This document shows positions 47,401 through 59,400 of a DNA stretch of 64,000 nucleotides, piece by piece. How positions within the stretch are numbered: position 1 is the stretch's first letter; each line of letters starts with the position of its first letter. The notes under the pieces are model-generated. The model made no database searches, had not been told where the DNA came from, and saw only the letters and a list, made by a program, of their open reading frames with translations. Origin of the DNA: Acanthaster planci (taxonomy: Eukaryota; Echinodermata; Asteroidea; Valvatida; Acanthasteridae); NCBI RefSeq assembly GCF_001949145.1, contig NW_019091358.1, positions 1,062,274 to 1,126,273 of the forward strand, in the 5' to 3' direction. The translations under genes and the position numbers were made by a program.

Positions 47401-50400
47401 ACATCCTTGTGCTACCAGCTGGCGCCGTGAACATTCATGTTGCTGAGGTCCAGCCATCCAATAACTTCTTGGGTCAGTTGAATTTCTCAACAATTTCCCA
47501 TATTTTTGTTTCTACTTTGCTAGAGGGCCAACGCAAGCTGCAGATTTGCCTAGCCCCAGCCCTTTCACGTTTCAATCATACTGTGTTTTGTGATCTCAAA
47601 GAATGAGTCTGCAACAAAAATACACATCCATGCACTGTGCTGGCGTATATGCCTGTACACTACATATTCAATTTGTGGGTTTGGAACACAAAAACGGACA
47701 GTAGAGAGTCCACGGTTGGATGAGGGTCTGTGATTGCAAAACCATGCTCGGATGCTCTGGCAGCCTCTTGCAAAGCGTTGCGTAGGAATATTAGGTAGGA
47801 CGACAAATAGGTGGTCCATGATTGAAGGTGAAGGGGTCCACATAATGCAAGGTGTGTGAGCCTTGTGTGGACCAAGCCAGGTCCACATAAAGGTCACCAA
47901 CTGTCTGAAAAACAGTTTGGGGTTAGGGTTATTCATAGCAACAGGAAGGCGAGCAGTTGAGGAAACACTCACAAATCCAGCTGAAAGGAGTGTTCCCAGT
48001 GCAAGGAAATTTAGTATTTTCACTGAGATTTCTTTGAGAAACAAAGCAAAGGAATTTCCGCGTAAGGTAAATAATTTTGCATGCATGTAAACGTATTTGT
48101 GTGGGGGGAATCATGTTATATTCTGACTGAGGACAGCAACTCAAGGAAACAACCAAGGACTCATTCTTGTGCTTAAGATCTTTTGTTGAAACTAGTCCTT
48201 GGATATATAATGTGCTAAACACAGTGTTATACAGCAGGTGTACCAGCATAGGTACATGTACACATTACAGACCTGCCCTTTGTGATAAGAGTCAATTAAG
48301 AGAAGTTACTACCAGTATGAACTCAGGAATTTGGCAAAAAAGCACAGCTTTGTCTGTACTGTAAAATGAGAGGAAGTTTAAAAAATTCCAAGAAAACCTC
48401 AGTTAAAGAATTGTCTCTGTGTCTTTCGGACGTTTGCATTTTTAAAAATTTTTGCACGAAGTTACGTTCATCAGGTTATTGATAAAGTACTTGGAATTGT
48501 GTTAGAAATGGACATTTTCAGTTCAATGAAAAGTTTGACGATCTGCTTCAGAATCCCAGTAAGTTCCTGAATCATTGAAAGACCCATTTGGAGCAATATC
48601 AGAGAGGCTTAATGACTGAGGCGGGACTTGGTTTGTGGGGAAGAAACTCCCCAAACAACAAGCATTACCTTGCTGTCTGGTTTTATCTGTAACCGATTTC
48701 CTCCAAAGTCTGCAGCTTATGTCTTTTACACTTAAATAATCACAGCATAATCAACAAAACACATGCTGCTTGAAACACTATGGTTATAAAAGTCCATGAG
48801 ATTGCTGTTGTGGGGGTGTTTTTTTCATCTGTTGCGAGATCTCTGAAGGACATGTTCTGCACGCTACAATGTAAAATTTGAAGTTTTACTGAAACTAGCC
48901 CGCCACAGTTTTTCCGTTTGTGGGCGATCCATTTAAGTAGTGATTAATACAACAGTAAGAGTTACGCCATCGGCAACGGGATAAAAATAGCCAATGCCTG
49001 TCAGCTTGAACTTGACATTGTAATGGGTGATTATCTTGCCACCTGTTGTGTTGAATGGAATGTAGAGCCTGGAAGCGTGCATCCAGGCTTGTGCGGTTTC
49101 GATCTAACCTTGGGCTTTAATAATGGAAGAGTGAGATGCATACCGGCAAGTTTCATTACTGACTTGTCAGCATTATTTTCTTGGGTGACTGATAGGTTTA
49201 GTACATGCTCTGGTAGGTGTGGATCATGTTAGGGCAGATGAGGCCTCATTTTTGCAGTGGATGTGATATGAACACAAACTCAATCAGGGCTTGTTAACTT
49301 GAAAAGTTGACATCCCTCCGCCACCTGGGAATTCCCGAGCTGCTCTGCTGAATGCAGTGTTTTGACATTCATTCTTTCCAAAAAAAAAAAATCAAGCCCA
49401 ATTGAAGTCCTGGATCCACCAATGATAAAGCAAATGTAGTTGTTTAATTTTAGAAAGTGTAATAGTAGTGGAGACCAGGGACGTTTACTCAAAGAAGACA
49501 GTTTACAACATGTAAATATATGGGACCCTCTTATTGAATATCCTGGTGCTTCTAGGAATTGGGTTGGCGAATGTACATGTACATTTAAAAATGATTTACA
49601 CTTTCATCATAAGTGTTCTTCCTTTCGAGCACAGATATGCTGTCACCTAACTCTCCCTGGTAGCTTCTACCAGCTTTCAGGTCGTCTAGCACTGATTTTG
49701 ATAGTTTGCCCCTCAGCCTTGTTCCCTTTCAAATCTTCCCTCCATCAACTCTGTAAACTACCTGTCACCTCACAAAATAATATCTATGGTCCATCCACTA
49801 TTTTTCTTTACACTGTATGGAAGGTTTTGCTAGCACTGGTGCTGGCAGAATTTTTCCTCAGAAGGCAGCACTGGTGCTGGAAATCGGAAATCTGATTTAC
49901 TGGTATACATGCTTTTAAATAAACAACTATATGTACCGATACATACATGTATTTTGAACAAGCTGATCTTACCTCCAAAAACGTTTTGACATTGAGACCA
50001 TAAAATGGGGTTCCTGCAATTTTTGTGTAGTAGCAAGTTACCAAAACAAGTTATACAGCTCAATGCGAAGAGAGGGCAGAATACGGGCATTTTGCAATAG
50101 TACGTCTCCAAGAGTTTGCAGTGCGTTGGCCAATCACAGTGTGCGAAATTTGTCAACCCAATGCGCATTTGGAAAGGGTGGACAGATTTGATTGGCCAAC
50201 GCGTTTCAAACTCTTGGAGGTGCACTATTGTGAACCACTCATTTTGGAGCTAGGAAATGACAGCAGATTTTCTTTTCAACAGAAAAGTGCTGAGGGCCTC
50301 TTTCTTTTGAGAAAACTAAAACGTAGACTACAGGTGACATTTTTGTTTATTTCTCCTCCCAGCTCTGCGCAATGCAAATGGACAGTACTACATCAATGGC

Positions 50401-53400
50401 AACTTCACCATTGACTTTCCCCAACCCTTCGAAGTGGCCGACACGGTGGTTTACTATGAGAGGAAATTTGGCGCCCCATTTTACGGAGCTGAAGCCTTGC
50501 GTGCCCTCGGCCCCATCACTGAGCCACTGTTTGTTGTGGTAGGCATTGCTCAATTCTTTTTAAAACATTGTCTGAGGCCTAACAGGAACTCAGTTTGCTA
50601 GTATTAATTATTGGTTTCACAATCCAGCCATTTGTTAAAAATCAGCAGGTAGCTGAAAATGTACTCATTTTTTAATTACATAATGATTAAATTGCAGTAA
50701 TTTGTAAATATGTATCGGAAAAACCATCAACTATTTTTATGTTGACAGTTGACCATACAGCAGTCCTTAAAAGAAGTAGGGAAGAGAAAGCTGCCTTTCC
50801 CCAATTATAACCTTTTAACAACAGGTGACGAGACTATCTTCCAAAATTAACCTGAAAAAAAAATGGAACGGTTCTCCCATTTATGATCGAAAAAAGTCCA
50901 AGAAATGGGCTTCCACAAGTCCCTTTTTTGCCAATTTCAGAAACACTCATTATGTATTAATGATATGCTGATGACCCCCAAACATCACAGGGAGATACGG
51001 CTGTAAACACGGTGCGTCTTCACGTGCAAGTCTTGTAGTAGAGGCTTTCTCAAAATGCAGTGTTCTCGGGCGATTCTTGACTGCTACGTTGATTGTTCCA
51101 TACATCAAGTTTAAGTGCATGATTGGTTGTGTTTTTGTCACAAAATCAAACATACCCTGGTCTTGTACAGCTTGGACAGGAATCTCGTACATGTACATTG
51201 AGACTTTGTCTCGCGGTTTCCATGCAATAATGCCACTCGATCGTTCCCGGACAACGCATTAAGGGTAGATTTTAAACCTTCCTGGTTGTCGTAGAGAAGT
51301 AATATGCCAAGGATTTTGGAGGATTGCTTCTACAAATAACCAGTGTCTGCAAAAGCACTTCCAATTTAGAAAAGCGATGCAAGCCTCGGCGACTGCTTGT
51401 GTTGTGTTGGAGCTGCCGGTGTATGGTGCTGTGCTGCTGGACCACGGTCAGGTTTAGGACCGCAGCAGCATCCCTGCCACACTGACAGGTTCTGTGCTGT
51501 CATCCTTATTCATGCCTGCCTGCTGTGTCTTTCTCCCTGTTAGATCGTCAACCCAACACAAACACAAAATTCAACCTCTCATGTTTCTGAAATTGGCCCT
51601 GTTGGTTGTGGACTGAAATTGGCTCTTTTTTCTTTCGTTTTGATTTTCGGAAGATAAATATAATGTATACTGGTTCCTGAGTGGCCAATCTACCTCCAAA
51701 ACCTTTGATGTTGCATTATTTGAAGCCTTTTCCCAACATTTACCTCTTTTGGTATTGAAAGGGTGAACTTCAAAAGGGCATTTTGGTGCCAGTTTCAGAT
51801 TTTTCGCGGTACAGATGAAGGGTATTTTATAGTACCTAGCTTCACAATTAGGCTAGGCACTGGGAACACTGATCATTCAAGGGGCCTGAATTTCTTGCCT
51901 TAAGGCAAAAGTTCCTGACTTGTGTGCTGCACAGTTTGGTAAAGAGGCTTTTGCCCAAAGCCTTTAGATAATTAGCCATGAAATGAGATTGAAATTGCTG
52001 GGATGTGTTTTTTTGCCAAAAAAGTGTGGCTTCTTAGAGTTTCAATCAGTCGGATTTTGAGACATTTTAGCTTGCCTTTTGTAAGATTAGCATAGCGTTT
52101 CTGAGAGAACACATTCCTTATTTAAAAGTTCTTTAAAGCCCCGGTATCTCACAGCATTTTAGCCTTGTCATTGTTATATGTACAGTCCCTGGATGCTCCA
52201 TGGATTTCTCCCATTACAGGGTTTCATCTAGGATTGAAATACCAATATCTACCTGTCTCTTTCCAGCCAAGGTTAAAAACTATCCATCCACTCCCAGTTA
52301 TGTTGTGGAATTCAATCCCTTAGAGGCTACTTGCGGTCATTTTTCCACTCTACCCAGTGTTCTGAAGAAAATGTGAAGATTTGTTCGCTTGTGATAAAGA
52401 TTTGTGGGAAAACAAATGGGGATCAGAAAACTGCCTATCAAAGATTTGTTTTTGCCTGTCCACAGGAACGGGTGGACAGGTGGGTAGATGAGAAATGGCC
52501 CCCAGACTTTGAAAATGGACGCTGATTTCTTGGAGTCTTAAACATAAACTAGGATCACATTTAAGGAAGGTATGGCAGCTGTTGCGGAAACTCGTGAAGG
52601 CGAAAGCTGGCTCTTGTTTTCGGGGAGTCGTCAAGCAAGTCTTGCGATATCATGCTGGCCCCCACCCGCAGGAAGGAACAAGTTTGTCATCCAAGACAAG
52701 AGCCGGACATATTCGATTTATGACAATTGATAACTTCCCCCTTAGGCACAAAACGCTTCAGGCGTGGTGAAATCTTACATTTCACAGACCCATGAAAAAT
52801 GGTTACATAAACTGAAAAAATTACATGTACACTGGAATGTTATCCATCTGTTTAATGATTACAAATATTGATAAATTCTCTTGAACATTTAGAGTTTTTG
52901 CATGGTATTCCCCCCCCCAAAAAACCTGCTAGTTTAAACTTGGACTAAATGCGTTTTTATCATGGATAAAAAAAGGACGCCTCATAATTTGATAAAGCAT
53001 GCATACCAGTAATCTGTGTTTTGTCCATATCAGATCAACATATGGCCGATGAATTGATTGTGTGTAGCGCTCAAATCTTGTTGTCTGAAATAGAAACCTG
53101 TGTCAAATTACCATGGAGCCTAGGGCCCCCTAGTAGGGGGATGCAATATCTCATTGACATTGTTACATTGGGATCATCTTACGCTCCAGTGCCACTCAAG
53201 ATCCCAACTAGAAACGCTCTTTGAGTGTGATTGGATTGAGATTGTTGTCAGGGCAGGGCAGGTGAACCCGAGGTATCTGTCATCATGGCTCAACTTTCGT
53301 CTGCGCTTGTGGACCGAAGATCAACTTGTTGAACTCTGGTGTTGAGATGGGCTTGCTCGTTAAAAAAGCAGGATATATGCTTTTTTTTTTATTTGGAGGA

Positions 53401-56400
53401 TCACATGTGCATTCAATTTCCATTCAGTCTGCATTGTGATATCAAACATGACATTTGTGGGTTCGCCCGGTCATCAGTTGAAGGGATAACGTTCTTACAA
53501 TTTTACAGTACGTGTAGTTCACAACACATGTGTGCACCCAAGAAGTTTCCTGGCAAATTCCATTCTCCCCCTGCGTGCGTGAAACTTGAATTGTTCTTAA
53601 CATTTGTTTGTCCAGGTAGAAGATTCCAAGTGTAGATTTATCAAATATCAGTTTTAAGGAGTCCTTTCCATTGTACAGAATGCCTCAATCAGACTTCAAA
53701 ATTCCCCAAGTTGTCTACTGATATTTGCTGATATGCAAAGCACGGCACGTCGGCCATATTTTTGTTGACTGGAAACTTGAAAAATGGCCTCTCTGTGGCA
53801 ATCCCTTGGTGGCACATTGTATTATGAGTGGCTTCATTGTACCCTGACAGTTATGTAATAATAAGATCCAACATTTGTCTGTATGTGCAACTTGTGGCGT
53901 GCGGCCTTTCCATTAGTACAGTGTATTCCATTAGTACAGTGTATTGCCCATGGCACTGATTTGAACACACGCATGTATGCATGGATTCTACGGAGTACAT
54001 GTACAATTTTGCCTAATTTTCACTTCAGTGTGTAAAATCATTTTTACAGGAGAGGAATTTCCTGCACCTTGGTCTAGAAACACAGTGAAAATGGCACTCC
54101 TCTGCTTCTGCAAACAACAGAAAAGTTTCATGTCTGAATGCATCGTAGTCATGACAAGTAGCCAGATACCGAATATTTGCACTGTGACAAAATGCTTTAT
54201 GCATCATTTCAGCCTTCAGGTGTTCAATAGCAATCACAGTACTCTTGGTACCATACATTTACCCTGCTACGCAGAAAATCCGTACCTACAGGTACATGTA
54301 CTGGGTACCTGCAACAAAACCTGTCAAAACACACTGCACTGCTTTGTGTGTATATTTTGCTACCAAGCGTGCACTAATACGTACAGTCTCCATCGGCCAA
54401 GACAGTGGAAAGCTTAACCAAAGTAGCTTTTGTGACGTGCTTGTATGTTTATTCACAGCTGGTCACACAAGAGAGAAACCACGGGGTTGCGTACAATTAC
54501 TCTGTGCCATTGGACAGCGAGGGAGCTAAACCGGACACCTACTCCTGGCTCTTCAGTGACTTTACGCCTTGCACGAGGACCTGTGGCGGGGGTAGGTCTT
54601 GTTCTGATATGTGTGAGGGTAATATATGATGTACGAGTGACACCAATCACGAGGTACATACATGTACATGTATGTACTACTACTAGTAACTTAGGAAATT
54701 GTACATGGAACGAATGGGCGATGCAGTGAGACGAGGAGGCAGTCAAACTGATATTTCCCATGCGTAAACAAGAGGGATTGATTTGTTACCTAGCAACGGT
54801 ACCTTTTTCAGAGTTGATGCGCCACCTGTGCACGCTTGTTTTACCCTTGGCACTCCTGCGTACATGTACCAGTACGTCTTGGGGGCTGAGTGCATGCAGT
54901 ACAATGCGGCTTTCAGCATACTGTCGGCCCTCGTACCCTTTTTCTCTCCATTTTGACCAGCTTTGAAGAATCTGAATTCCCTCGCAAAAGAAATTTCAGT
55001 GATGATGTTGCATGGCAAAGTTGTGTCAGAAAATAAAAAGCAACTGGGTACAAAATTGATTTTCGAAAGTGTTATATTAAATTTTAGGCTGTCTGCTCAT
55101 AGTTTATTGCCAGACCTGTGATTCATTTCCTTGGATTGGTCACATTTTGATATTTTCAGCCTTCACTTACTTGTACAAATTTATGGCACAGATTTACGAC
55201 TAGAAATAAAGTTCTCTTCTGGGCTGTAACAAAATGTCAAAAACAGTTGACCTCCTTTTGACATCCGCCATTTCCGTTTTCAACCCCAAGATTAAGCATC
55301 AGTCATTTTATGTCAGCCCCTGTTGTCTATCTCTGAATCGGGTCATTCTGTAAATTCAGGGGCCAAAAAGTGTGACAGTTTTGTGTCCCTGTGACACCTG
55401 ACCTGTGTAATTTGACATGGAAATGTCACTGACATGATTGCAAACTGTTCCATTTGTTTAGCAGATAACTTGCATTAATTCATCACTCTTGGAAATTGCA
55501 AAATGTCTTGAACTTCATATCATACCGTATGTCAGATGTGACAGGCACACAAAAAAATTTGACCCCTAATTTATAGAATGACCCAACCGCCTGTTGTATA
55601 ATGTGAGTGATTCATGTTATTTGTGTTTCTGTGGTTGCTTGCATAATTTTGAATACGTTGGTGTCACTCATGCAATTTTTTTCAATCACCATTTGTTGTC
55701 TACATGTCAAACTGAGCCATGGCCATGCAACGCTCTATGAAATGAGTGACTTTTGAAGCTGCTCCATAAGTTGTGATGACTTGATTGGTGGCTTAGTGAT
55801 TTGACGCCAAAGATAATTTTCAGCGAGCAGGTGTCAAGGGAACAACATGTATCATCAAATGCTACACCTCAGTGGCCATTAAGAAAAATGTGTCCATTTG
55901 TTGGTATACATGTATATCCAAGAAAAGAAATATGCCAACTTGTAATTGTACAGTATATGTTGGCAACTTGTTAGAGGAGTGGTCATATCCCATTTAGGTT
56001 TACAGGTAAATTTGTATTCTTTCAGTATAAGCAGGATATGACTGCACTTGGGAGGAATTATATTTCATTAAATTTAAAAAGACTGGCGGATAATAAATTG
56101 ACACATTCTCTTTGGTGGCTCCCGTTTTGCTCCGAACTTGATCGTGCAACCCGAACTTGATCGGTTTAGCCTGTCGTCCTTGAGGGATTTGACGTAAATG
56201 AATCATTTGACAGGAAAGGCAGAAAGTGCAGCCGTGCAAAAAAGCCATCATGAGCCCCATGTCTGGCCTGCTCCCTTTACCACCTGGCATTGGCGATATC
56301 TAGCAGTGACATTCCTCTGGATTGGGCCAGGAGGAATGCTTTGTGTTTTATTTCTTCAGGGGCAAAGACAGAAAAAAAAACCTATTCAGGAGTCCTCCTA

Positions 56401-59400
56401 AGTGAATTTTGGAGGATCTGCCCTTCCAAATCATGTCATTAAGTTGATCCTTTGAGGCAACTGAAGATATGACGTGAAGGGTTCCAGCTGCTAGGTGCCA
56501 GTGTCACCAAATGGCAAATATTTACCAAGGTTGGCTATAATTCTGAGCAGTTGGTGAGAAAAATTAAGGACATACATGTACATGTGGGGCGTGTGGTCTA
56601 GTGGTGAGAGTTTGTAGCTTCTGATCATAGGGTGGGGGGTTCGAATCCAGCTGGTGGCAGCATGTCGTGACCTTTGGCAAGTCACTTTACCCCCCTCCCA
56701 TGTGCCTCTCTCCACTCAGGAGTAAATGGGTACTTGTGAGGGCAGATTTGGTTATGTTAGCCACATGTGCCTGATAAGGCAACATCAGCTACATGTAGTA
56801 TACTCCCCAGGGAGCTGAGACGGTTTCAGGAATGCTCAGTTGTTGTGAGCCCAATGTGCAGGGATAATGATAATACAGCGCCTTGAGCAGCAGTTGTGAT
56901 GGATATGTACGCTATGTGAGAACCAGCTATTATTATTATTATTATGCATTTGACACTGCCTAAAATAGGTAGCTGTTAAAATGAGCATTTGGCAAAAACT
57001 TAGGCACCCCCCTAAGTCGTCCCTTAGGCTACCCAGCACAACCTTGCTGTCCTAGAGAAGCTTAGAAAATGCTTGTTACTGTTGTGACACCTTTGGACCT
57101 TCGAAAGCCTTGCTGGGGGTGCATACCTCATTATGAAGGTGTCAAGGTAGGGTTGTTTCCTTGAAAGGCAGGGTAAATTGCAGTGCTGAATGAGTAATAG
57201 GGAGGTTGGTCAAGTTGTTTGAAACAAACATCAACAAGGCATGGCTTGTTAAACTTGACAGGTTCTTCATGCAATGGTGACTGGTTTAATAAAATAACAA
57301 ATAACTCCAAGTGCATAAAACATCACACTTTCTAATATTGGTAAATTTGTCACAACTGAGCAAAAACTCAGCTGGATGCACCTTACTTTCTTTAAAGTTG
57401 TGTTTCTCCAACTTTTTCACAACAAAGAGACCATGATTTCTCCGTTGATGACTTTCATCCTCACAGCTGTTTGACAAGGTAAAGCATCCTGTGAGACTTA
57501 ACTTTCTGTCTATCGTCAAAGGTTATCAGCTTCGTGACGTCTGGTGCGCGCGATCCAGTGATTTTGTCAGAGTGCCAGAATACCTATGCGATCCTGCCTT
57601 GAAGCCAGCCGGGAATCATTCCTGTAACATGGTGCCTTGCCCACCCAGGTACGTGATAAAATTCCACCTCCGTTCATCGTGAACTAGCTGTGCGTCCAAC
57701 CACACACTCTGATGATGGTGGAGTTCAAGACAGAAATCTTCTCTTTTCCGTTTCCTGTTCTTTGTTCATGTTTGGCGGAATATTGATAAAAGGCCAGTTC
57801 ACTGTTGATTCTTTCACCTGTATAATCAACATGAAGGTCATCAGGTACGAGTGCAGTTTGTATCTACCAGTTAGCACTGGCTGTGGTTTCTCTCACTTTG
57901 CTCCAACAAGAAAGAAATTCTGCGCCTGACATGTTGAGGTCTCCAAAGTTTTGTCAGGTTCAGGACCGTGCTACTTCTTAGGTAGCTCTTAGAGTTGTTT
58001 TCTGAGATTTCTGTAGCAGAGGTGAAAGGCAGATGGAGATTAAATCAACTTTGTGGGAGTTGGCCTCTATTTAAATTACAGTAGGTTAACCTGGGGGGGG
58101 TTTGCAGTCTCATTTACTCCCCTTCCAATCTAACCCCCCCCCTTTCCCCTCAGTTGGCTTGCCGGTGAGTGGAGTCCTTGTTCCACCTCCTGCGGGTTGG
58201 GCCAGCAGGTCAGACTGGTCTACTGTGAGCAGGTCATGCACGGCGACCGGGCTGAGATCATCCACGACTCCTTCTGCGAGAACGGCCTCCTGGAAGACAA
58301 GCCCAGCTACCAGCAACACTGCTTCTCGGCGCCCTGCCCTGAATGGACAGCTGGCAACTGGTCCCAGGTGGGTGGCACAATTTATTTTTAAATGCCTGAC
58401 TAGCAGTCTGGCAGCTGTTCTTTAAATTAGTTTACCATCAGCTGAGGGGGATGGGGTTCTAGTTTAGGGTCACTGCTAATTCTAACTAGGTTGTTTGTAT
58501 CAACCGATGTACATCCCAGCAGACTTTCTGTGTACTTAATAGTGCATTGAAATGGCAAGATGGTGAAAGCTAATATCCAACTTGTGAAATATTTTCTGTG
58601 GGGAGGGACAGTGACAGATTATTTCAGCCCATAATGCAATAAATGGCCGTGGCAGTTGCCATTGAACAGGAAAAAAATAAGATATTGTGCCACATTTCTG
58701 AAGTTTTGCGTCATGGACAAGTGTTTGAGAGAACTTGAATAAATAACGCTGTTAACCTTCAATTTAACGCTGTTACAGCTCTTTATAGAACTGGTGTAAC
58801 TTACTGGTATGTGCGCACTGCCAGTTCCAAAGATTTGATGAAAATCGGGTTTTAAATGAAAGAAACGTGTCAATGAAAAAGTTGATTTTTTTTTCTTTAA
58901 AGTGAGAAGAGAGAGAGAAAAGGAACCTGATTTACTTAAGCACTTAATCAATGTCAGTGGAACATAGTCTCTAGGTCTTTTTGATTGGCACTGGTAACTA
59001 TAAGAAGCAACATCAGTAGGCCATCTCATATCGCTCAACAAATATGAGAAGAGCAAGTGTATAAGAGTTGCACTTTTGGTTCCAGGTCCCCTGAGGGACT
59101 GCAGCTTTACGCGAATATCATCTTTCATAATGGCCTACTAACTTCACAACTTGATGCTGCACTTTGCCCTACCCTGCATGCATTTCTCTCCCTTTCTCCT
59201 TCAACCCCCCCCCCTTAACTTCCCTCCTTTAGTGCTCAGTCACCTGCGGGCGCGGTGTCCAGACACGAGCCGTCTCCTGCAGCTCGGGGGAGGAGGTCCT
59301 GGCCGACTCACAGTGTCTCGCCGACATCAGGCCCAACAGCCAGCAGGTGTGTCACATGGGGCCCTGTGAGGACGTGCAGTGGCTGGTGTCCCAGTGGTCT

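Larger units (their letters stand above)
47473..50362. other. Papilin intron 7 (2.9 kb)
   Basis: No exon supported; the spacer reads straight across from exon 7 to exon 8. Contains a dispersed-repeat copy at 47830-47918 and a TA-flanked FB-C element at 50098-50227. Confidence 0.6.
54592..57521. other. Papilin intron 9 (2.9 kb)
   Basis: No exon supported. Contains a perfect 24-bp palindrome (54654-54677), an FB-D foldback copy (55340-55584) and a tRNA-derived SINE (56586-56945). Confidence 0.65.

Noticed and set aside
47565-48086. 173-codon open frame on the minus strand
   Set aside because: Runs through a dispersed repeat and has no recognisable motif.
49023-49232. Open frame ending in [16 protein letters not shown], similar to a TSP1 start
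   Set aside because: It lies between spacer exons 7 and 8, which join in frame without it. It ends in a stop and lacks the rest of a TSP1 repeat. Resemblance is probably chance.
53977-54417. 146-codon plus-strand open frame rich in Cys
   Set aside because: Cysteine spacing fits no TSP1, Kunitz or papilin module, and flanking splice sites are absent.
58619-59128. 169-codon open frame on the minus strand in papilin intron 11
   Set aside because: Low-complexity composition, no domain and no splice or promoter context. Treated as chance.
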